Of a stretch of 64,000 nt of DNA, positions 33,330 through 42,697 are shown one piece after another. The stretch is from NCBI GenBank assembly GCA_944322715.1, contig CALUPT010000001.1, forward strand, positions 186,001-250,000, given 5' to 3'. The notes below the pieces were generated by a model. The model did no database searches, was not told the origin of the DNA, and saw only the letters and a program-made list of their open reading frames with translations. The stretch is from an uncultured Bacteroidales bacterium. GTDB taxonomy: Bacteria > Bacteroidota > Bacteroidia > Bacteroidales > UBA932. The position numbers were made by a program, and so were the translations under genes. The number at the start of each line of letters is the position of its first letter. Within the stretch, counting starts at the first letter, position 1.

Positions 33330-34568
33330 CTATATGTGTTCCACTTCGGGAGCCAGGGTGATGCCGAATCTATCACGGACAGATGACACTATCTTTTCTT
33401 CCAGAGAGATGACCTCATCCGGGGCAGCCTTTCCCGTGGCATTGATGATGACAAGCGGCTGCCTGTCATATACTCCGACATTGCCTTCCCGGTACCCTTT
33501 CCATCCGCACTGTTCGATCAGCCAGGCTGCCGGGATCTTTACAAATCCCGAACCTGCATCATAATGCGGGACCGTACATCCTTCTCCGAGGTATAAGGCG
33601 GCGATGGATGCGACACGGTCATAGTCTGATTTCGGCACGACAGGGTTCTTGAAGAAGCTTCCTGCGCTGCCTGTCTCGTCCGGTTCCGGCAATTTCTCTT
33701 TCCGGATTCCAGTAATCACATCCCTTATTATAGCAGGGGTCAGCCCGGGAACAACTTTCCCGACCTCAAGCCCGTTCTGAACTGCTGGTCCGGATGGAAC
33801 GCTGCCTTTCTGTATGCCCCGATCTGTCCTGACAGATTCCACGGCAGAGCGGATATGCCCATAATCGAGGATAGGCTTAGGGTCTGCCGACAGTCTGAAA
33901 ATGACAGAAGTGACTATGTACCTGCCTTTCCTGTCCCTTTTGAACAGCGAGTCCCTGTAGCCGTATCCGCATTCGCAGGCTTTGAACGAGACCTCTCTTC
34001 CGAGGACCATGTCATAGCAGTTGACCTTGTCTATGACATCCTTGATTTCGACACCGTAGGCTCCTATGTTCTGGACCGCCGCAGCTCCTGTCTCCCCAGG
34101 GATGTGCGAAAGGTTCTCCACTCCCCACAGCCCTTTCTCTGCCGCCCATCTGCAGAAGTCATCGAATGTTGTCCCTGCTCCGACTTCGACCATGATATCC
34201 CTGTGCCCAGGAAAGTCGCTTCCCTGGCTTGCCGCAGAGTCATCCATGTCGTTACCGATGGCTTCTGCAGCGCGGATGAACTTTATGCGGGAATGCAGCA
34301 GAGTGCCCGGAAAATCCTTGGTGAACAGCAGGTTGCTGCCTCCTCCGATATGCAGTACCGGTGCCGGAAGTTTCCTGTCCGGTCTCTCCTGTGTCCCCGT
34401 AGCATCACCGTCCTGGACAGGGCCGACCCTGTCCGCATCAGGAGACAGCAGTCCGCGGATCTCTGCAAGATCGCTGATGCTGTCGTATTCCACGACACAG
34501 GCAGCCTTCACCCTCATCCCGAAGGTGTTCCTGTCCGTAAGGTCTACGTTCTTCCTGATATCCAGCAT
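33330..34568 (-). CDS. murB: UDP-N-acetylenolpyruvoylglucosamine reductase with insertions
   Basis: A 412-residue flavoenzyme that reduces the MurA product to UDP-MurNAc; family members are usually 300-345 residues. FAD-binding motifs LHIGGGSNLLF and IPGETGAAAVQNIGAYG are clear, as is the catalytic GSAGSFFKNPVV with the proton-donor Ser. The extra length comes from three loop insertions (about residues 42-68, 103-123 and 245-272) rich in Asp, Gly and Ala. ATG 34568 (MLDIRKNVDL) is the conserved start; the longer in-frame extension upstream overlaps the intergenic region and metG end and is not coding-like. Confidence 0.94.
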   Translation of the reverse strand: MLDIRKNVDLTDRNTFGMRVKAACVVEYDSISDLAEIRGLLSPDADRVGPVQDGDATGTQERPDRKLPAPVLHIGGGSNLLFTKDFPGTLLHSRIKFIRAAEAIGNDMDDSAASQGSDFPGHRDIMVEVGAGTTFDDFCRWAAEKGLWGVENLSHIPGETGAAAVQNIGAYGVEIKDVIDKVNCYDMVLGREVSFKACECGYGYRDSLFKRDRKGRYIVTSVIFRLSADPKPILDYGHIRSAVESVRTDRGIQKGSVPSGPAVQNGLEVGKVVPGLTPAIIRDVITGIRKEKLPEPDETGSAGSFFKNPVVPKSDYDRVASIAALYLGEGCTVPHYDAGSGFVKIPAAWLIEQCGWKGYREGNVGVYDRQPLVIINATGKAAPDEVISLEEKIVSSVRDRFGITLAPEVEHI

Positions 34569-34630
34569 AATGTCGGGTGGTCTATGGATGTTGTCTTGCG
34601 GCCGGAATCCCGGCGCAGCTGAATGTGCGA

Positions 34631-36838
34631 TTATCCGATTTCGGCGCCGTTGGAGAGGGTCTCGGCAGGGGTGATGAAGCGCATCTTGCCATCTCCCTGA
34701 CGGGCCATGAGGATCATTCCCTTGGATTCGATGCCGCGGATCTTGCGAGGGGCGAGGTTGGCAAGGATACATATCTGCTTGCCGATCATTTCCTCCGGAG
34801 TATAGTATTCAGCAATGCCGGATACTATCGTCCTGGTGTCGATTCCGGTGTCGATTGTCAGTTTCAGCAGTTTGTCGGTCTTCGGAACGCGTTCCGCCTC
34901 AAGTACGGTAGCCGTGCGGATGTCCATTTTCTCGAAATCCCCGAATGTGCATTCCGCTTTCTGCGGCGCGACTTTCTTTGCCTCCTCCGCAGCGGCCGCT
35001 GCTTCCCGGGCTTTCTTTATCGCTTCCAGCTTCGCCACCTGTGCCTCTACGACAGAATCCTCGATCTTGGAGAACAGCAGCACCGCCTCTCCGAGCTGAT
35101 GTCCCTCGGGAAGGGCAAATGTGCCGAAAGTGTCCCATGACAGGGTGACGGCGTCTGCAGGTGCGGCGGATGACCCGTCCGGAGATGCGCATCCGTTGAT
35201 GCCGGAAGGCACTGTGTGCAGTGCGGCAGATTCCCCTTCGGTGAACATGTTTGTCCGGATACTGCCTTCCTCGCCGTTACGGTGGTCGCATCCGGCATGG
35301 AACCCGACGTTGAGAATCTTGCGGAGCCTTTCGGCGGAGAACGGCAGGAAAGGCTCGAATGCCACGGCGAGGTCTGCACATATCTGCAGGGATGTGTTCA
35401 GGATCGATGCCGTCCTGTCCATATCAGTCTTTGCTACTTTCCACGGCTCGGTGTCGGTCAGATATTTGTTCCCCACCCTGGCGATGTTCATCGCCTCCTT
35501 CAGGGCTTCGCGGAATTTATAGTGTCCGAGATTGTCAGCCAGCGATTCCTTGAGCGGCCGTATCTGTGCAAGTGTCTCTGCATCTATTGCCTCCGGTTTC
35601 GGATTGCCCGGAACCCTGCCATCGAAATACTTGTGGGTCAGCACCACGGCCCTGTTGACGAAGTTGCCGAAAACCGCAACTAACTCGCTGTTGTTGCGGG
35701 ACTGGAAGTCTTTCCATGTGAAGTCGTTGTCTTTTGTCTCCGGAGCGTTGGCGCAGAGGACATAGCGGAGCACATCCTCCTGTCCCGGGAACTCCTTCAG
35801 GTATTCATCGAGCCATACGGCCCAGCCCTGGGAGGTGGATATCTTGTCTCCTTCAAGATTGAGGAATTCGTTGGCTGGCACATTGTCCGGCAGGACGAAC
35901 CCTCCGTAAGCCTTGAGCATTGACGGGAACACTATGCAGTGGAACACGATATTGTCCTTTCCGATGAAATGTACCAGTCTGGTGTCATCCGACCTCCACC
36001 ATTTCTCCCACGATGCCGGAAGCAGTTCCTTCGTATTGGAGATATATCCTATGGGGGCATCGAACCAGACATAGAGGACCTTGCCTTCGGCTCCTTCCAC
36101 GGGTACCGGGACTCCCCAGTCCAAGTCGCGGCTGACGGCACGCGGCTGCAGGCCTCCGTCTATCCAGGATTTGCACTGCCCGTAGACATTCGTCCTCCAT
36201 TCCTTGTGTTCCTCGAGAATCCATTCCCTGAGCCACGGCTCGTATTTGTCGAGAGGCAGGTACCAGTGTTTCGTCTTTTTCTTTACAAGGGCGCATCCGC
36301 TCAGCGCAGAGTGCGGGTTGATGAGTTCGTCGGGGGAGAGGGTGCTTCCGCATTTCTCGCACTGGTCCCCGTAGGCCTTTTCGTTTCCGCATTTCGGACA
36401 GGTGCCCACAATGTATCTGTCGGCAAGGAACGTCTTTGCCTCTTCATCGTAATACTGCTCGCTCTCTTTCTCTATGAACTTGCCTTCATCGTAGAGCCTG
36501 CGGAAGAATTCCGAAGCCGTGGCTTCGTGTGTTGCGGAGGTCGTCCTCGAATAGATGTCGAAATTGATGCCCAGTCCGACAAATGAATCCTTTATCAGCC
36601 TGTGGTATCTGTCCACTATGTCCTGAGGGGTGCATCCCTCTTTCTTGGCCTTGATGGTAATCGGCACGCCATGCTCATCCGACCCGCAGATGAAAAGCAC
36701 ATCCTCTCCCCTCATCCTGAGGTACCTGACATAGATGTCCGCCGGCACATATACGCCGGCGAGATGTCCGATGTGTACAGGTCCGTTCGTGTATGGTAAC
36801 GCACATGTTACTAAAGTCCTTTTGTATTCTTTTCCCAT
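34631..36838 (-). CDS. metG: Methionyl-tRNA synthetase
   Basis: A 735-residue class I synthetase. The N-terminal signature is [16 protein letters not shown], the zinc knuckle has CPKC and CEKC, and the KMSKS loop reads [10 protein letters not shown]. The anticodon-binding domain follows, then a C-terminal tRNA-binding OB domain ([26 protein letters not shown]), which gives dimeric MetRS. Between the last two lies a low-complexity insertion of about 50 residues (DNA about 35120-35290, rich in Gly, Ser, Ala). It starts 12 bp after dnaG and is probably in the same operon. Confidence 0.97.
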   Translation of the reverse strand: MGKEYKRTLVTCALPYTNGPVHIGHLAGVYVPADIYVRYLRMRGEDVLFICGSDEHGVPITIKAKKEGCTPQDIVDRYHRLIKDSFVGLGINFDIYSRTTSATHEATASEFFRRLYDEGKFIEKESEQYYDEEAKTFLADRYIVGTCPKCGNEKAYGDQCEKCGSTLSPDELINPHSALSGCALVKKKTKHWYLPLDKYEPWLREWILEEHKEWRTNVYGQCKSWIDGGLQPRAVSRDLDWGVPVPVEGAEGKVLYVWFDAPIGYISNTKELLPASWEKWWRSDDTRLVHFIGKDNIVFHCIVFPSMLKAYGGFVLPDNVPANEFLNLEGDKISTSQGWAVWLDEYLKEFPGQEDVLRYVLCANAPETKDNDFTWKDFQSRNNSELVAVFGNFVNRAVVLTHKYFDGRVPGNPKPEAIDAETLAQIRPLKESLADNLGHYKFREALKEAMNIARVGNKYLTDTEPWKVAKTDMDRTASILNTSLQICADLAVAFEPFLPFSAERLRKILNVGFHAGCDHRNGEEGSIRTNMFTEGESAALHTVPSGINGCASPDGSSAAPADAVTLSWDTFGTFALPEGHQLGEAVLLFSKIEDSVVEAQVAKLEAIKKAREAAAAAEEAKKVAPQKAECTFGDFEKMDIRTATVLEAERVPKTDKLLKLTIDTGIDTRTIVSGIAEYYTPEEMIGKQICILANLAPRKIRGIESKGMILMARQGDGKMRFITPAETLSNGAEIG

Positions 36839-36850
36839 AACATTTATGTT

Positions 36851-38848
36851 TTATTTCCTGATAAACCGTCGTCCCAACCTTTCGTTGAGGATATTTTTGG
36901 TTTCCTGCATCCTTTTCAGCTGTCCCATGATTTCCGACAGGGCTTCCGTATCGTCCGGCTGCACGGAACCGAGTCTGTCCGAACACTCCCGTATCCGCTT
37001 GTCTATCCGCTTTATCTTGTATATGATGACGGATTTCGGCACATACATGACAAGCTGTGTGGATTCGGAGGTCAGCGAGTTGATATAGTTCCGGACCGTC
37101 AGGTCGTATTTCGGTACGATAAGGTCCACGGCCGTCTCGGCCACATCCCTTTCCTGACTGTCCATCAGCCTTCTGGATATCTGTTCCTGGCTCAGCCCTT
37201 CCTCGTACAGGCTGAAATAGATGTCGTATATCTTGCGGTAAATGTCATTGCTGAACTCCTCATCATCATCTTTCAGGGAACAGTCGATGAAATCGGCCAC
37301 CGTCATGGGCTCTTCGGTATGCAGGTCTGAATCCGTATCGAAATCCAGGGTGTCCTCCCCGTGGTTGAGAATGAATTCCAGCAGCTCCCTTTCGCTCGGT
37401 GCAAGGTAAGGGTCATTCATCAGCGGACTGACCGGAGTTACTGCCGGAGTGTCATTTGCGGGCAGTGCCGCATTGCCGGCTGCCGGTTCCGACTCCGGAT
37501 TTTTCCTGAGCCTTTCCCTCTCTTCCCGCTTGCGGTCCTCAACGAGCATTTCTCCCCTTGTGCGGCTGATCCTCGCGAAAAGTATCTGCGTGTCTATGTT
37601 GAAACGGCTGCTGCAGCTTTCCACATAGACGGAGCGTTTCACTGCATCCGGTATCTGGGCTATGGTGTCGGCTATGTCGTTGATCAGGTTTGCTTTCTTC
37701 AGCGGATCATCTCCGGCCTCTCCCGACAGCAGGTCTGTCTTGAAACTGATGAAATCCTGCTCATGCTTCTCTATGAATTCCTTCACCTCATCCAATGTGT
37801 GCTTTCGCGAGAACGAGTCAGGATCATCCCCATCCGGCAGAAGCACCACCTTTACATTCAGTCCTTCCTTGAGCACGAGTCCGATTCCTCTCAGGGCGGC
37901 ATGTATCCCGGCTGCATCCCCATCATAGATAATGGTCACGTTGTCCGTAAACTTGTGGATGAGCCGTATCTGCTCCACGGTCAGGGAAGTCCCGCTCGAT
38001 GCCACGACATTGGTGATTCCAAGCTGGTGCATGGAAATCACATCCAGGTACCCTTCCACAAGATAGCACCTGTCCTGTCTCGATATCTCGTTCTTCGCGA
38101 AATATATCCCGTACAGGGACTTGCTCTTGACATATATCTCCGTTTCGGGAGAGTTCACGTATTTCGCTACGGTCTTGTCCGTCTTCAGCGTCCTGCCGCC
38201 GAAGGCTATCACCCTGCCGCTGACGGAATGTATCGGGAAGATGACCCTTTCGTAGAACCTGTCGGCAAGTGTGCCGTCGTCCCGCTTGACGCTCAGACCC
38301 GTATCTATGAGGAATTCCTCCTTGTATCCGGCCTCCCTGGCGGCTTTGGACAGTTTGTCGCGACCGGTCGGAGCCCACCCGAGACCGAATTTTTCGATTG
38401 TGGCATCCTCGAGCCCGCGGGATTTGAAATAGGCATATCCCACGCTCCTGCCTTCCGTCGTCTTGAGCTGGTCCTTGAAGAAGTTCCAGGCGAATTCGGA
38501 CACGAGCATGAGGCTTTCGCTTCTCTGCCTCAGGGCAATCTCTTCTGCGGTCTCCTCTTTCTCGACCACTTCGATGTGGTATTTGCGTGCAAGATATTTG
38601 AGGGCTTCCGTGTACGACAGGCTTTCGTGCTCCATGATGAAGCTGACTGCCGTCCCGGCCTTGCCGCATCCGAAACATTTGTAGATTCCCTTGGCCGGAG
38701 AGACATAGAAAGATGGTGTTTTCTCGTTGTGGAACGGACAGCATGCGGTATAGTTGGCCCCTCTCCGTTTCAGAGTCACGAAGTCGCCCACGACATCCAC
38801 AATCTGCGTCGCGTCCAGTATCCTGTCAACGGTGGCCTTTGGAATCAT
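36851..38848 (-). CDS. dnaG: DNA primase
   Basis: A 665-residue primase that lays RNA primers at the replication fork. N-terminal zinc-binding domain with CCPFHNEKTPSFYVSP and YKCFGCGKAGTAVSF; TOPRIM catalytic core with LVEGYLDVISMHQ and IYDGDAAGIHAALRG; then a C-terminal helicase-interaction domain. The start codon overlaps the DUF308 stop codon by 4 nt (ATGA, 38845-38848), indicating translational coupling. The order dnaG-metG-murB-murA links replication, translation and wall synthesis on one strand. Confidence 0.97.
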   Translation of the reverse strand: MIPKATVDRILDATQIVDVVGDFVTLKRRGANYTACCPFHNEKTPSFYVSPAKGIYKCFGCGKAGTAVSFIMEHESLSYTEALKYLARKYHIEVVEKEETAEEIALRQRSESLMLVSEFAWNFFKDQLKTTEGRSVGYAYFKSRGLEDATIEKFGLGWAPTGRDKLSKAAREAGYKEEFLIDTGLSVKRDDGTLADRFYERVIFPIHSVSGRVIAFGGRTLKTDKTVAKYVNSPETEIYVKSKSLYGIYFAKNEISRQDRCYLVEGYLDVISMHQLGITNVVASSGTSLTVEQIRLIHKFTDNVTIIYDGDAAGIHAALRGIGLVLKEGLNVKVVLLPDGDDPDSFSRKHTLDEVKEFIEKHEQDFISFKTDLLSGEAGDDPLKKANLINDIADTIAQIPDAVKRSVYVESCSSRFNIDTQILFARISRTRGEMLVEDRKREERERLRKNPESEPAAGNAALPANDTPAVTPVSPLMNDPYLAPSERELLEFILNHGEDTLDFDTDSDLHTEEPMTVADFIDCSLKDDDEEFSNDIYRKIYDIYFSLYEEGLSQEQISRRLMDSQERDVAETAVDLIVPKYDLTVRNYINSLTSESTQLVMYVPKSVIIYKIKRIDKRIRECSDRLGSVQPDDTEALSEIMGQLKRMQETKNILNERLGRRFIRK

Positions 38849-39480
38849 TGTCTGTCATCCCCGACCTTTTCGTAGTCCACATCCCTTGCTCCCGACATGT
38901 CATCTTTCATGGCATCCGCATCATCCGACGGCCTGCTTTTCTCGTATGCCTTCATAGCCCTGTTGATCTTCCAGGTAGCTATGAATTCGGACACTCCGTA
39001 CACGAGAACCGCAATCCCTCCGAGCAGGACAAGGGCATTCATCGATGAGAACGGCCTGAACAGCAGGATGGCTCCGCCGATGACGCACAGTACAGGAAGG
39101 ATATATATGAGAAATCCGTTGCTGACCACTTTGGATGCGCTGACAAGCACAATGATCTGCATGATTCCGAATATCAGGACCGCAATGCCTATGATGACCA
39201 GCATGAACCCTGCGACTTCCTGAGGGAAGATGAACAGCAGCACGCCGATCGCGATGTCCACGATGGCATTTGTAACCATGAGGCCGAGTGCCCCGCGCTG
39301 CCGGTTTATGATCCCGTACACCAGCGAGACAATGCCTGATGCTATCAGGAATGCTGCCAGGACTTTCACTGCAAGAATAAGTGATGTCTCTGGCTTGCTG
39401 ACCATTATTATACCGAGCACTATGGCTGTAATGGATCTCAGCCATCCGCCGAACTTGTTCCGGAAACCGAGTGTAATCAT
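38845..39480 (-). CDS. HdeD/DUF308 family membrane protein
   Basis: A 211-residue protein with six predicted membrane helices in three repeated pairs (residues about 15-170), the pattern of DUF308/HdeD proteins, followed by a charged cytoplasmic tail rich in Asp. HdeD is linked to acid resistance in E. coli, but most family members are uncharacterised. It has a promoter box at 39508-39515 and overlaps dnaG by 4 nt, so it heads the dnaG operon. Confidence 0.85.
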   Translation of the reverse strand: MITLGFRNKFGGWLRSITAIVLGIIMVSKPETSLILAVKVLAAFLIASGIVSLVYGIINRQRGALGLMVTNAIVDIAIGVLLFIFPQEVAGFMLVIIGIAVLIFGIMQIIVLVSASKVVSNGFLIYILPVLCVIGGAILLFRPFSSMNALVLLGGIAVLVYGVSEFIATWKINRAMKAYEKSRPSDDADAMKDDMSGARDVDYEKVGDDRQ

Positions 39481-39507
39481 ATTCTTTCAATTAATAGGTA
39501 TAATCTG

Positions 39508-39515
39508 CAAAAATA
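39508..39515 (-). promoter_or_regulatory. -7 box for the DUF308-dnaG operon
   Basis: The minus strand reads TATTTTTG (exact TAnnTTTG), 27 nt upstream of the DUF308 ATG. Confidence 0.55.
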
Positions 39516-39555
39516 GGAATTTTTTAGTATTTTCGCGGCAATTTCGGAGTTCAAG

Positions 39556-40380
39556 ATGAATCTTTACGACAATCATAACCACAGCCAGTTCTCATTCGAC
39601 GGGAAAAGGACCTCTGTCGAAAAATCCGCCATCGCCGCAAGGGAGCACGGTCTTGCCGGTCTGTGCTTCACCGACCACTGCGACTTCTTCGTGCCTCCGA
39701 TGAAGGCGGCATACGAGCATCTCATGAAGGAAGAGTTCGATGTGGCCTCGCAGCAGGCGGAGATCGATGCCGTATCGGCGCGGGTTGAGGGGATAAGGAT
39801 ATTCAAGGGAGTTGAGATAGGGATGTACTGCAAATGCCATGAAGTGATCCGCAGGCTCCTTTCAACCTGGCATTTCGACCAGGTCATAGCATCGGTGCAT
39901 TATATCGATGATACCGACCCTTTCTACGGGGGATATTACGAGGACAAGGACTGGAAGCAGGCATACGGACACTATCTTGAGACAATATACCGGGAGATGA
40001 CCTGGATGGGGGACTTCGATGTGCTCGGGCATTACGACTATGTGGCGCGGTACGCCCCGTATCCTCAGGCAAGCATCCTCTACCGGGATTTCAGCGGGAT
40101 TATCGACAGTATCCTGCAATATCTCGCGCATGAGGGGAAGGCTTTGGAGATAAATACGAAAACGTATCAGCCCTACAAGGGACGCACCCCTGTCCTGGAC
40201 AGGAATATCCTGCTGCGCTTCAGGGAACTGGGAGGGGAATTCATTTCTCTCGGTTCGGATTCGCATGATCCTGAACGGACCGGGGAGAATTTCCCGTATT
40301 ATGCGGAATTCGTCAGGTCTCTCGGCTTCCGGTACCTTACGCATTTCGAATCCCGCCGGCCTGTCCCGCTTCCTCTTTAG
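39556..40380 (+). CDS. PHP-domain phosphatase, histidinol-phosphatase type
   Basis: A 274-residue PHP-fold metal-dependent phosphoesterase. Metal-binding motifs are DNHNHSQFSFDG at the start, FTDHCDF, GVEIGMY, VIASVHYID, DVLGHYDYVARY and LGSDSHDPERTG near the end. This is the HisK type of histidinol-phosphatase, which removes phosphate from L-histidinol phosphate in histidine synthesis. No his genes are nearby, so another phosphoester substrate is possible. Its stop overlaps the recQ stop by 4 nt (convergent). Confidence 0.88.
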   Translation: MNLYDNHNHSQFSFDGKRTSVEKSAIAAREHGLAGLCFTDHCDFFVPPMKAAYEHLMKEEFDVASQQAEIDAVSARVEGIRIFKGVEIGMYCKCHEVIRRLLSTWHFDQVIASVHYIDDTDPFYGGYYEDKDWKQAYGHYLETIYREMTWMGDFDVLGHYDYVARYAPYPQASILYRDFSGIIDSILQYLAHEGKALEINTKTYQPYKGRTPVLDRNILLRFRELGGEFISLGSDSHDPERTGENFPYYAEFVRSLGFRYLTHFESRRPVPLPL

Positions 40381-42575
40381 TTGGCGACCTCGCAGAGGAA
40401 CTTGATCCTTACGAGCCTGACATCCCTTTCGTCGTAGTCAGGTCCCAGTTCTTCCATGGCTTCCTGAAGCGAGTCCGATTCCGCATCTTCCCGGAAATAG
40501 CCGTAGATGTCGGCGACGGTGTCGTCGTCTATGTTCTCGTTGATGTAGTAGCCGATATCCAGCCGGGTCCCGGAATACACTATGGCCTCGATTTCGTCTA
40601 TGAGCTCGTCCATTTCGAGTCCCGCGGCATCGGCGATGTCATCCAACGACAGCTTGCGGTCTATGCTCTGGATAATGAACACTTTGTTGGCGGACTTGTT
40701 GACAGTCGACTTGACCACGAAATCGTCCGGGCGGTCGATCTCGTTTTCCTGCACGTATTTGCCGATCAGTTCTATGAATTCCTTGCCGAACTTGCGGGCC
40801 TTGCCGTCCCCGACTCCCTGGCAGTTTTTCAGTTCATCGTATGTCACCGGATACAGGATGGACATGTCCTCAAGCGATGCATCGCTGAATATGACCCACG
40901 GCTGCAGCCCGAGTCTCCTTGCCACGGATCTGCGCAGGTCTTTCAGCATGGAAAGCAGCATGGTGTCCCCTCCGCCGCCTCCTCTGTTGGCGGCTGCGGC
41001 ATTCTCGTCGTCATCATCCTCCCCTTCTGAAAATTCCCTTTCTTCCGTGAGCATCAGCGTATAGGGGTGATCGAGGAATTCCAGTCCCTTTTCAGTGACG
41101 GATATCAGTCCGTAGGATTCGATTTCCTTGTCCAGAAGACGGAGTATTATGCCCTGGTGTATGACGGCGCACCAGAATTTCATGGTATGGTTCGACCCTG
41201 CCCCGAACAGTTCCAGCCTGTCGTGGTGGTACGACTTGATCAGGGAATTGTCCGTACCGGAAAGGATGTTGGCAAGATGCTCCGTCTTGAAATGTTCCGG
41301 GATGGACCGGATGAGCTCTATCACCAGACACATCTCCTCCTGCCCGTCGAACTGTTTCTTCGGATGGATGCAGTTGTCGCAGGACCCGCAGTTGTCCTTG
41401 TCGTAAGTCTCTCCGAAATAGTTGAGCAGCAGCTTTCTGCGGCACTGGTTGGATTCGGCGTATGCAACCGTCTCCTGAAGGAGCTGTTTCCCGATTTCCT
41501 GTTCGGCAATCGGCTTCCCCTGCATGAATTTCTCCAGTTTCAGGATGTCCTTGTAGCTGTAGAAGGCGATGCAGATGCCCTCCTTGCCATCCCTTCCGGC
41601 CCTCCCGGTCTCCTGGTAGTATCCCTCGATGCTCTTGGGAATGTCGTAATGTATCACGAACCTTACATCCGGCTTGTCTATCCCCATGCCGAAGGCTATT
41701 GTGGCGACTATCACATCTATCTCCTCGGACAGGAACATGTCCTGGTTCTCCGCCCTTGTCTTCGCATCGAGCCCGGCATGATACGGCAGTGCCCTGATGC
41801 CGTTGACATTCAGCAGTTCCGCCAGTTCCTCCACTTTCTTGCGGCTCAGGCAGTAGATGATGCCGGAACGGTGCGGATGCTGCTTGATGAATTTTATTAT
41901 CTCCCTCTTCGGATCGGATTTGTCCCTGATTTCATAGTAAAGGTTGGGCCTGTTGAAGGATGACTTGAACACCATGGCATCCATCATCCCCAGGTTCTTC
42001 TGGATGTCGCTCTGCACTTTCGGCGTGGCCGTCGCCGTGAGGGCTATTATCGGAGCCGTGCCTATTTCCTCTATTATCGAGCGGATGCGCCTGTATTCCG
42101 GTCTGAAGTCGTGTCCCCATTCCGAGATGCAGTGGGCCTCATCTATGGCATAGAACGATATCCTTATTTCCTTGAACAGTTCGATGTTCTCGGCCTTGGT
42201 GAGCGATTCCGGCGCCACGTACAGCAGTTTGGTCGTCCCGTCCAGCAGGTCCTGCCTGACTTCGCTTATCTGGGCTTTGGACAGGGATGAATTGAGGAAA
42301 TGGGCTATGCCTTCCTGTCCCGAGACAAATCCTCTGATGGCATCCACCTGGTTCTTCATCAGGGCGATGAGGGGCGATATCACGATCGCCGTGCCCTCCA
42401 TCACGAGGGCCGGGAGCTGGTAACAGAGTGATTTCCCTCCGCCCGTAGGCATCAGTACGAAAGCATTGTTCCCTCCGATCAGGTGGGTTATGATCTCTTC
42501 CTGTCCTTCCTTGAAAGAGTCGAATCCGAAGAATTCTTTCAGTTTTGATTTGAGGGCCGCCGAGTCGATTTCCAT
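40377..42575 (-). CDS. recQ: ATP-dependent DNA helicase RecQ
   Basis: A 732-residue superfamily 2 helicase, 3'-5'. Motifs in order: Walker A LMPTGGGKSLCYQ, DEAH box IDEAHCISEWGHDFRPEY, LTATATP, the helicase motif VI QETGRAGRDG, the zinc site (QCRRKLLLNYFGE ... CGSCDNC), winged helix and an HRDC domain (RRLGLQPWVIFSDASLEDM). A further region of about 110 residues follows the HRDC domain and ends VRLVRIKFLCEVAN. RecQ acts in recombination and stalled-fork repair. An acidic plus Gly-rich linker (EGEDDDDENAAAANRGGGGG) separates the winged helix and HRDC. Confidence 0.95.
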   Translation of the reverse strand: MEIDSAALKSKLKEFFGFDSFKEGQEEIITHLIGGNNAFVLMPTGGGKSLCYQLPALVMEGTAIVISPLIALMKNQVDAIRGFVSGQEGIAHFLNSSLSKAQISEVRQDLLDGTTKLLYVAPESLTKAENIELFKEIRISFYAIDEAHCISEWGHDFRPEYRRIRSIIEEIGTAPIIALTATATPKVQSDIQKNLGMMDAMVFKSSFNRPNLYYEIRDKSDPKREIIKFIKQHPHRSGIIYCLSRKKVEELAELLNVNGIRALPYHAGLDAKTRAENQDMFLSEEIDVIVATIAFGMGIDKPDVRFVIHYDIPKSIEGYYQETGRAGRDGKEGICIAFYSYKDILKLEKFMQGKPIAEQEIGKQLLQETVAYAESNQCRRKLLLNYFGETYDKDNCGSCDNCIHPKKQFDGQEEMCLVIELIRSIPEHFKTEHLANILSGTDNSLIKSYHHDRLELFGAGSNHTMKFWCAVIHQGIILRLLDKEIESYGLISVTEKGLEFLDHPYTLMLTEEREFSEGEDDDDENAAAANRGGGGGDTMLLSMLKDLRRSVARRLGLQPWVIFSDASLEDMSILYPVTYDELKNCQGVGDGKARKFGKEFIELIGKYVQENEIDRPDDFVVKSTVNKSANKVFIIQSIDRKLSLDDIADAAGLEMDELIDEIEAIVYSGTRLDIGYYINENIDDDTVADIYGYFREDAESDSLQEAMEELGPDYDERDVRLVRIKFLCEVAN

Positions 42576-42676
42576 ATTCCAGCAAATATTTTCTCTAAAT
42601 TATAACAATATTTCCGGCAATACAAGCATCCGGTTAAATTTTCTTGAAAATGCACCTCTATTGGCATTTTTAATTG

Positions 42677-42684
42677 TATATTTG
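42677..42684 (+). promoter_or_regulatory. -7 box for the nhaA-FKBP-DUF3127 operon
   Basis: TATATTTG, exact TAnnTTTG, predicting a start of transcription near 42690. Confidence 0.6.
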
Positions 42685-42697
42685 TCGTTTGGAATCA

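Noticed and set aside
34569..34772. 68-codon N-terminal extension of MurB
   Set aside because: Overlaps the end of metG in another frame; composition is unlike protein and the family starts at MLDIRKNVDL.
37361..38875. 504-codon frame antisense to dnaG
   Set aside because: Same shadow effect; dnaG on the other strand has every expected motif.
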